Source: an uncultured Azospirillum sp. (lineage in GTDB: Bacteria; Pseudomonadota; Alphaproteobacteria; Azospirillales; Azospirillaceae). From it: a stretch of 64,000 nt of DNA. Positions 1-8,100 of this stretch are shown piece after piece. The number at the start of each line of letters is the position of its first letter. The first letter of the stretch is position 1. Both the position numbers and the translations under genes were made by a program. The notes beneath the pieces are model-generated. The model did not search any database, was not told the origin of the DNA, and worked only from the letters and a program-made list of their open reading frames with translations. The DNA lies in contig NZ_CAMLJP010000002.1 in assembly GCF_946480385.1 (NCBI RefSeq), positions 62,001 to 126,000 on the forward strand, given 5' to 3'.

Positions 1-2147
1 TGCCGCCGGAAGAACGGGAGTCCTGCGCCCGGGCGCAGGAGGAGGAGCATGCGCGCACCGCATTCGACCTCGCGGCCGGCCCGCTGCTGCGCGCCCGTCT
101 CCTGCGGATGGATGCCGACACCCACCGGCTGCTGTTCGCCATGCACCACATGATCGCCGACGGCTGGTCGGTCGGCGTGCTGTGCCGCGACCTCGCCACC
201 GCCTACCGCGCGGCACAGGCCGGCGGGGCTCCCGACTGGCCGCCGCTGCCGGTGCAATATGCCGATTATGCGGTCTGGCAACGCACCCTGTTGTCGGGCG
301 AACGGCTGGCGCGCGAGACCGCCTTCTGGCGCGACCGCCTTGCCGGGGCGCCGACCGCACTGGCCCTGCCGACCGACCGGCCGCGCCCGGCGATTGCCTC
401 CACGCGCGGCGACTCCCTGCGCCTGCGCCTGGATGCTGGCCTGCTGGCCCGGGTGGAGGATTGGGCACGCCGCCGCGGCGCCACGCCCTTCATGGCCCTG
501 CTCGCCGCCTTCAATGCCATGCTGCATCGGGAGACCGGCGCCGGCGACCTGCTGGTCGGCACCGACACCGCCGGCCGGCCGGATCGCGCGCTGGAGGGGC
601 TGATCGGCTTCTTCGTCAATGTCGTTCCGCTGCGCTCCCGCCTGGAGCCGGGGGTCAGCTTCGACGCGCTGCTCGACCGCACCCGGCAGACGGCGCTCGA
701 CGCCTTCGAGCATGACGCCCTGCCCTTCGACCGCATCGTCGAGGCGGTCGGGGTGCCGCGCGACCGTGGGCGCAACCCGCTGGTCCAGGTTCTGTTCGTG
801 CTGCAGAACGTGCCCGGCGGGCCGCTGGAGCTGCCGGACCTCGTCATCGCCGAAGCCCCGCCCGCCGAACGGCAGTCGAAGTTCGACATGGCCCTGTTCC
901 TCGAGCCGATGGCGGGCGGGATCGCCGCCGACTGGGTGTTCGCCAGCACCCTGTTCGATCCCGCGACCGTGCACCGGTTCCATGACGCCTGGGTCGCGCT
1001 GCTGGAACGCGCGGTCGCCGATCCGTTCCAGCCCGTCCTTCCCCCCTCCCCCGCCCCTTCTGCCGGTCAGGAGTTCCCACCCATGGACCAGACCCGGCGC
1101 GCCAGCGCCAAGCTCTCCCGTCTCGGCGGGCCGGCGGCCCCCTGCCGCCCGGCCCGGCTGCAAGCCGCCGATCCCATCCGCCGCTCCTTCCTGACGCCGG
1201 GCTCGGACTTTCCGATCATGCTGGAGCCGGCGGCGCCCGACCTCGACCCGGTCGCCTGGGCGCAAGCCAACCGCGGGATGATCGACGACCTGCTGCTGCG
1301 CCACGGCGCCATCCTGTTCCGCGGCTTCGCCCTGCCCGACCCGCAAGCCTTCGAATCCTTCGCCGAGGCGATGGAGCCGGCCGGCCTGTTCGGTTCCTAC
1401 GGCGACCTGCCGAAGAAGGAGGGCGGGCGCAACACCTACCGCTCCACGCCGTATCCCGAGCGGCAAATGATCCTCTACCACAATGAAAGCAGCCATCTGG
1501 ACCGCTGGCCGCGCAAGCAGTGGTTCTTCGCCGAGCAGGTGGCGCCGGTCGGCGGCTGCACCCCCATCGTCGACTGCCGCCGGATGCTGACGCTGCTGCC
1601 GGCCGATCTGGTGGCGATGCTGGAGACGCGCGGGCTGCTCTATGTCCGCACCTTCACGCCGCGCCTGGATGTCGATTGGCGCGACTTCTTCAAGACCGAC
1701 GACCGCGCGGCGGTGGAAGCCCACTGTGCCGCCGGCGGGATAGAGCTGCGCTGGCTCGACCCCGACACGCCGCAGACCCGGACCCGCTGCCCGGCGGTGA
1801 TCCGCCACCCGCTGAGCGGCGAGCGCAGCTTCTTCAACCAGATGCAGCTCCACCACCCCGCCTGCCTGGAAGCGGAGGTGCGGGCCGACCTGCTGGAAAT
1901 GGCCGGCATGGAGCGCTTCCCCCGCAACGTCCTGTTCGGCGACGGCGAGACGATCCCGGACGAAACCATGGCCGTGATCGGCGAGGCGTACGAGGCGTGC
2001 GCGGTGCGCTTCCAATGGCTGCGCGGCGATGTGGTGATGGTGGACAACATGCTGACCGCCCACGCCCGCGACCCGTTCGAGGGACCGCGCCGCATCGTGG
2101 TGGCCATGGGCGCCATCGTCGACCGCCGGGTCATGGAGGTGCTGTGA
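1..2147 (+). CDS. NRPS fragment: condensation domain fused to SyrP/TauD-type aspartate beta-hydroxylase (5' end outside window)
   Basis: The frame is open from base 3 and has no start in view, so this is the 3' part of a larger synthetase gene. The first ~340 visible residues are a condensation domain with an intact active-site motif HHMIADGW near residue 48. From about base 1200 the protein becomes a non-heme Fe(II)/2-oxoglutarate dioxygenase of the TauD/SyrP family: the HxE pair lies in YHNESSH (about 1476-1493), and the distal His and 2-oxoglutarate-binding Arg fit TAHARDPF...GPRRI near the C-terminus. Family members hydroxylate carrier-bound Asp at the beta carbon during siderophore assembly. 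The stop overlaps the next start (ATGA). The fusion is read directly from the sequence; the substrate is inferred from the Asp-type adenylation domain of the next protein. Confidence 0.88.
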   Translation, partial: PPEERESCARAQEEEHARTAFDLAAGPLLRARLLRMDADTHRLLFAMHHMIADGWSVGVLCRDLATAYRAAQAGGAPDWPPLPVQYADYAVWQRTLLSGERLARETAFWRDRLAGAPTALALPTDRPRPAIASTRGDSLRLRLDAGLLARVEDWARRRGATPFMALLAAFNAMLHRETGAGDLLVGTDTAGRPDRALEGLIGFFVNVVPLRSRLEPGVSFDALLDRTRQTALDAFEHDALPFDRIVEAVGVPRDRGRNPLVQVLFVLQNVPGGPLELPDLVIAEAPPAERQSKFDMALFLEPMAGGIAADWVFASTLFDPATVHRFHDAWVALLERAVADPFQPVLPPSPAPSAGQEFPPMDQTRRASAKLSRLGGPAAPCRPARLQAADPIRRSFLTPGSDFPIMLEPAAPDLDPVAWAQANRGMIDDLLLRHGAILFRGFALPDPQAFESFAEAMEPAGLFGSYGDLPKKEGGRNTYRSTPYPERQMILYHNESSHLDRWPRKQWFFAEQVAPVGGCTPIVDCRRMLTLLPADLVAMLETRGLLYVRTFTPRLDVDWRDFFKTDDRAAVEAHCAAGGIELRWLDPDTPQTRTRCPAVIRHPLSGERSFFNQMQLHHPACLEAEVRADLLEMAGMERFPRNVLFGDGETIPDETMAVIGEAYEACAVRFQWLRGDVVMVDNMLTAHARDPFEGPRRIVVAMGAIVDRRVMEVL

Positions 2148-5098
2148 TGGACGAAACGACCGCCCTGACGCCGCGCCAGCGCGACATCCTCGACGCCATC
2201 GCCAACGGTGCTCCCGACGGTTCTCCGCTGGAAGTCGTCATCGACCTGGACGGCCCGCTCGACCCCGACAGGCTGCGCCGGTCAGTTGAAGAGGCCGCCG
2301 CGACCTTCGACGCGCTGCGCACGGCGCTGCTGCCGGTGCCGGGCTTCCGGACCCCGCGGCAGGTCGTCGGCGCCGAGCCTCCTGTCGCATGGACGCAGAC
2401 CGACGCCGAGGCGGCCATGCCGCTCGACCCCGCCACCGGCCGGATCTTCCGCGCGCAGCTGTTACGGCAGGAGACCGAAAGCGCCACCCTGACGCTGGCC
2501 GTCTCGCCGCTGGTCTGCGACCGCGGCGGACTGGCCCGGCTCGTCGCCGCCATCGCCGACCTCCATGCCGGCAGGACGCCACCCGCCGGGATCGGCCTCG
2601 CTCGCTTCTCCGCATGGCGGGAGGAACTAGACGCCTCGGACGATGCGGCCCACGGACGGGCCTATTGGGCCGGCCTGGGGCTGGAGACCTTGTCCGATCC
2701 GCGACTCCCCGGCCCGGCTCCGGTCATGCCATGGACCGGCACCGCCACCCGCAGCATCCCGCCCCAGACCGCCGCCGGGCTCGCCAGCTTGCGCCAGCCG
2801 GTCGATGCCGCGCTGCAGGCCGCGTGGTGGCTGCTGATCGCGCGCATCACCGGGGAAGAGGCGTTCCGCGGCCTGTGGATCAACGACCCGCGCCGCGACT
2901 ACGACATGCTCGCCGACGGCATCGGCGCCTTCGAGGACACGCTGCCGCTGGCCCTGCGCCTGCCCGGCGAGGAGATCGTCGACGGGCTGCTCGCCCGTGT
3001 CGCGTCGATGATGGACGCTCACCGCGACGCGCAGGAACAGCGCCCCGACGGCGTCCTGTCGCCCGGCGCGGTGGCCTTCGCCCTGACGGAAGCCCCGGAA
3101 GCCATCGCTGCCAGGGGCCTGCGCTGGACGCCGCGCGGCTGGCCGACGCCGCGACCGGCCGGCGCTCTCACCCTGGAGGTGACGATGGCCGACGGACAGC
3201 CGGTGAGCATCACCTTGCACGCCGAGCCCGCGTGCATCGCGTCCGCCGCCGTCGAGGCGCTGGCCGACCAGTATCTCGCCGCCCTGGCTGCCCTTCCCGG
3301 CCATCGTGCCGGCCGCGTCGCCGACCTGCCGCTGCTGGCGGAGCGCGACCTTCGCTGCCATGCGGCTCTCGCCGGCCCTGAACCCGCCGCCGCGCCAACC
3401 ATTCCCGCCCTGCTGTCCGGTCTCGCCACCAGCCGGCCCGATGCTCCGGCGCTACAGGACGGCGCGCACCGGTGGAACTATCGCGAATTCGACGAACTGG
3501 TCGGACGTCTGGCCCGCCATCTGCGCAGCGACGGGGTCGGAGCGGAGCAGCGCGTGGCGCTGGTCCTGCCCCGCTCCGCCGAACTGGTCATAGCCCTGCA
3601 TGCGGTAATGCGGGCTGGCGGCGCCTATGTGCCTGTCGATCCGGACTGGCCCAAGGTGCGGCGGGCAGCGGTGATCGCGGCAGCCGACCCGTGCCGGGTG
3701 CTGGAGTCCGCCGACGTGGCCGTCCTCCTGGCACAGGCGGCGCCCGACGCCGCGTTGCCCGCCGCCAACCCGCGGGATGCCGCCTACGTGCTGTTCACCT
3801 CCGGTTCTACCGGCACGCCGAAGGGCGTGGTGATTGAGCACGGGCAGCTCGCCGCATACGTGGCGGCGGCCGGCGCGGCGCTCGACCTCGGCACCTGCCG
3901 CCGCTTCGCCCTGACCTCCACCGTCGCCGCCGATCTCGGCAACACCACGTTGTTCGGGGTGCTGGCCGCTGGTGGCTGTCTGGTGGTGGCTGACGAGGCG
4001 ACGATGACCGACAGCGCCGCCTTCGCCCGCTTCATCGCCGACGAGGACATCGACTGCGTGAAGATCGTGCCGTCCCATCTGGCGGCCCTGATCGACACGC
4101 CAACACCCGCGCTTCCCGGTACGCTCATTCTCGGCGGCGAGCCCACCGGCCAGCCGCTGCTGCAAGCGATCCGCGCCGCGGCCCCCCGCTGCCGCATCTT
4201 CAACCATTACGGCCCGACCGAGACGACCGTCGGCGTGATGGTCCATGCGCTGCCGCCGGAAGGCTCACTGCCGGAGCGGCTGCCGCTCGACCGCGTGCTG
4301 GCGGGAAGCCGGATGCTGCTGCTCGACCCGGTGGGACGGCCGGTGCCGATCGGCGCCGTCGGCGAACTCGTCATCGGCGGTGCCCAGGTCGCCCGCGGCT
4401 ATCTCGGCCGTCCGGAGGACCCGGCCTTCCGCGCCGATCCGGAACGCGACGGAGAGCGGCTGTACCACACGGGCGACCTTGCCCGGCTGCTGCCGGACGG
4501 CGGCCTCCAGCTGGTCGGCCGCGCCGACGATCAGCTCAAGATCCGCGGCTTCCGCGTCGAACCGGCAGAGATCGAGGCCGCGATCCTCGCCCTGCCCGGC
4601 GTCGCCCAGGCGGCGGTGAAGGTCTGGGGCGAGGGACGGCTGGTCGGCTATGCCGTTCCCTCCGCCGGAACCACGCTCGACCCCGCCGCCCTGCGCGAGG
4701 AACTGCGGCGCCGGCTGCCCGACGCCATGGTCCCGGCGGAGCTGCTGCCGCTCGACCGCCTGCCGCGGCTCGGCAACGGCAAGATCGACCGGGCCGCCCT
4801 GCCGGAGACGGCGCGCTCCACCGCCGGAACGGACGAGGCGGCGGCACCGCTGGAGACGCTCATCGCCGGGCTGTTCGCCAACCTGCTGGAGCGCGACCGC
4901 GTCGGCGTGGCCGAGAACCTGTTCGACCTCGGCGGCCATTCGCTGCTGGTGATCAAGCTGGTGTCGCGCCTGCGCAAGCGGCTGGGCGTGGAGGTGCCGC
5001 CGGGCATCGTCTTCGACCACCCGACCCCCGCCGGTCTCGCCCGTGCGCTCCGCGCGGAAGAAACCGAACCGGGGCAGCTCGACCGGGCCGCCGCCTGA
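2147..5098 (+). CDS. NRPS: interface-like degenerate C domain - adenylation (Asp code) - carrier
   Basis: Starts at the ATG overlapping the upstream stop, with GGAGGT at 2135-2140; 983 residues. The N-terminal ~400 residues have the condensation fold, but the HHxxxDG motif is replaced by SPLVCDRGG, so it should not catalyse condensation. In siderophore synthetases such 'interface' domains pair with IbetaH-Asp hydroxylases next to Asp modules. The adenylation domain follows (LFTSGSTGTPKG, HYGPTET, YHTGDLARL, NGKIDR). Aligning by hand to GrsA gives the specificity residues D-L-T-K-I-G-H-V-G-K, the published aspartate code. A carrier domain with DLGGHSLL ends the protein. It probably loads L-Asp, which the hydroxylase domain encoded just upstream then modifies. 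Domain calls are secure; interface-domain assignment and substrate are inference. Confidence 0.9.
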   Translation: MDETTALTPRQRDILDAIANGAPDGSPLEVVIDLDGPLDPDRLRRSVEEAAATFDALRTALLPVPGFRTPRQVVGAEPPVAWTQTDAEAAMPLDPATGRIFRAQLLRQETESATLTLAVSPLVCDRGGLARLVAAIADLHAGRTPPAGIGLARFSAWREELDASDDAAHGRAYWAGLGLETLSDPRLPGPAPVMPWTGTATRSIPPQTAAGLASLRQPVDAALQAAWWLLIARITGEEAFRGLWINDPRRDYDMLADGIGAFEDTLPLALRLPGEEIVDGLLARVASMMDAHRDAQEQRPDGVLSPGAVAFALTEAPEAIAARGLRWTPRGWPTPRPAGALTLEVTMADGQPVSITLHAEPACIASAAVEALADQYLAALAALPGHRAGRVADLPLLAERDLRCHAALAGPEPAAAPTIPALLSGLATSRPDAPALQDGAHRWNYREFDELVGRLARHLRSDGVGAEQRVALVLPRSAELVIALHAVMRAGGAYVPVDPDWPKVRRAAVIAAADPCRVLESADVAVLLAQAAPDAALPAANPRDAAYVLFTSGSTGTPKGVVIEHGQLAAYVAAAGAALDLGTCRRFALTSTVAADLGNTTLFGVLAAGGCLVVADEATMTDSAAFARFIADEDIDCVKIVPSHLAALIDTPTPALPGTLILGGEPTGQPLLQAIRAAAPRCRIFNHYGPTETTVGVMVHALPPEGSLPERLPLDRVLAGSRMLLLDPVGRPVPIGAVGELVIGGAQVARGYLGRPEDPAFRADPERDGERLYHTGDLARLLPDGGLQLVGRADDQLKIRGFRVEPAEIEAAILALPGVAQAAVKVWGEGRLVGYAVPSAGTTLDPAALREELRRRLPDAMVPAELLPLDRLPRLGNGKIDRAALPETARSTAGTDEAAAPLETLIAGLFANLLERDRVGVAENLFDLGGHSLLVIKLVSRLRKRLGVEVPPGIVFDHPTPAGLARALRAEETEPGQLDRAAA

Positions 5099-5135
5099 CG
5101 GCTCCCCCCTTTCACGATACGGACGGTTCCGGTTC

Positions 5136-8100
5136 ATGGCCGACACGCTCGCCCCCACCCTGCACGACATCGCGCTGGGCTTTGCCCGCCTGCCGACGGA
5201 ACGGCGTCGCGCCTTTCTAGCCGTGCTGCGGGCCCGCGGCATCGCCTTTTCCCGACTGCCGGTGCCCCGCCGCGACGATCCGTCCGCACCGGCACCGGCC
5301 TCCGCCGCACAACGCCGGCTGTGGACCTTGCACCGGCTCGACCCCGCATCGGCAGCCTACCATATGCCGGGGGTGTTCCGGCTGCGCGGCGGACTCGATG
5401 CGGCGGCGCTGGAAACTGCGCTGAACGCCGTCGCCGAGCGGCACGACATCCTGCGCACCGTCTACCGCGAAGACGGCGACGGACGGCTGTGGACGGTCAC
5501 GCTGCCGCTCCGGCCATTCCGCCTCGGCCGGCACGACCTGTCCGCCCGTCCGGCCGATGCGCAAAGCCTCGCCGAACAGCTTGCCGCCGCCCCCTTCGAC
5601 CTGGAGCGGGCAACACCCTTGCGCGCCGACCTGCTGCGCATCGCCCCAGACGACCATTGGCTGGTGGTCACGCTGCACCATATCGCCGCCGACGGCGCCA
5701 GCATCGGGCTGCTGATGGCCGACGTAGCGACGGCCTATCGCGCGGCTCGTCAAGGCCGCCTTCCCGACCTTCCCGGCCTGCCGGTCCAGTATGCCGACAT
5801 CGCCGTATGGCAGGCGGCGTGGCTCGACGCGGGCGAGGCGGAGCGCCAATCCGCCTTCTGGCGTGACGCCCTGACCGGCGCCCCGGCCCGCCTGAGCCTG
5901 CCCGGCGGCGAGAGTGAAGGCGGCGACGAGGCCGGTGAGCAGACCGTCATCCTGTCCCCTGAGCTTTCCGACCGGCTGAAGGGTCTCGCCGCCGGCGAAG
6001 GCTGCACGCCCTTCGTGGTGCTGCTGGCCGCCTATGCCCTGCTGCTGGGGCGGATGAGCGGACAGGATGATCTGATTGTCGGCATTCCCGTCGCCGGCCG
6101 CCGGCAACCGGAGGCGGAGCGGCTGATCGGCTGCTTCGTCAACACCCTGCCGTTGCGCCTGCGCCTCGCGCCGTCGCAGCCCTTCCGCGATTGGTTGCAC
6201 GAGGTCGCCCGGCTGGCGGCCGATGCCCAGGACAACCAGGATCTCCCCCTCGACGCCATCCTTGAAGCCGGCCGGCCGGAGCAGGGCGCAGGCCCGGCGG
6301 TTCAGGTCATGTTCGACCACCGCCCGGAGCCCACGACCTTCAACGGGCTCGATGGGCTGGAGGTGGAGCCGCTGGAGCTGCCGGTTCGCACCGCCAAATT
6401 CGATCTTGCCCTCGCCGGCAGCGGACGGCCCGACGGCTCGATCCTCGTCCGCCTCGCCCATCGTGGCGTGGCCGATCCGGCGGCGCGCATCCTGCGGCGC
6501 TGGCAGCGCCTGCTGGTCCAGGTCGCTGCAGATCCCGATCGTCCGCTGCGCGCCCTCGACGCGCGCAGCGAGGAGGAGATCCGCGCAATCGCCGACTGGT
6601 CCCGCGACCCGGACTGGACCGGAGCAGCGCCTGATCCGGTCCCAGTCCTGCTCGCCCGCCTCGCCGCCGAACAGCCGGACGCCCCCGTCGTCCTGTTCGG
6701 CGACGGCGTGCTGAGCCGGGGCGAGTTGGACCGCCGGGCCAACCGCCTGGCCCACCGGCTGATCGCGCTGGGCGCCGGGCCGGAGCGGCGCATCGGCGTC
6801 TGCCTGCCCCGCTCGCCAGAGCTGATCGTCGCCTTCCTGGCGGTGCTGAAGTCCGGCGCCGCCTTCGTGCCGCTCGACCCCACCCACCCGACCGAGCGGC
6901 AGCACGCCATCCGCGACGCCGCCGGCCTGTCGCTGCTGATCGCCGCCACCCCGCTGGACGGCGTGACGACCGTCTCCCCGCAGGACACCGCCGGACAACC
7001 CGATCACGCCCCCGGCGTGCCGATCCACCCGCACAGCCTCGCCTATGTCATTCACACCTCCGGCTCCACCGGGGCACCCAAGGGCGTGGCGGTGGAGCAC
7101 GGCCCGCTCGCCATGCATTGCGTCGCCACCGCCGCCGTCTACGACATGGGACCGGACAGCCGCGAGCTGCATTTCCTGTCCTTCACCTTCGACGGCGCGC
7201 ACGAGCGCTGGATGACCGCCCTGACGGCCGGCGGCGCCATCCTGCTGCGCGACGACAGCCTGTGGACCGCTGAGCAGACCTATGACGCCATCCGCCGCCA
7301 TCGCCTGACCCATGCCGGCTTCCCTCCCAAATACCTGCAGCAGCTGGCATCCTGGGCCGAGCAGCAGGGCGGCGAGCCACCGCCCGTCCAGCTCTATTCC
7401 TTCGGCGGAGAGGCGATGCCGCGCGCCGGGCTGGAGCGGCTGTTCCGCAGCCTGCGGCCCCGCCACGCCATCAACGGCTATGGCCCGACCGAGACGGTGG
7501 TGACGCCGCTGGTGTGGAAGGGCGACGGCAGCAGCCTGCCCGATTCCCCCTACGTGCCGATCGGCCGGCCGGTCGGCGACCGCAGCGCCCACATCCTCGA
7601 CGACGACTTGAACCCGCTGCCCATCGGCGTCACCGGCGAGCTGTGGATCGGCGGCGGCGGGCTAGCCCGCGGCTATCTCGGCCGTCCGGCGGCGACCGCC
7701 GAGCGCTTCGTCCCCGACCCGTTCGGCGGTCCCGGTGCCCGCCTCTACCGCACCGGCGACCTCGCCCGCTGGCGCGAGGATGGAACCGTCGAGTTCCTCG
7801 GCCGGCGTGACCATCAGGTCAAGCTGCGCGGCTTCCGCATCGAGTTGGGCGAGATCGAGGCCCATCTCGCCGCCGAACCCGGCGTGCGCGAGGCGGTGGT
7901 GATCGCCCAGGACACCGACGGCGTCACCCGGCTCGTCGGCTATCTGGTGCCGGCCGCCGGCCACAATACCGACGCGGCGGCGGTGGCCGCGTCACTGGCC
8001 GGGCGTCTGCCCGCCCATATGGTGCCGGCGCGGCTGATGGTGCTGGATGCGATCCCGGTCACGCCGACCGGCAAGCTCGACCGCGCCGCCCTGCCGGCGC

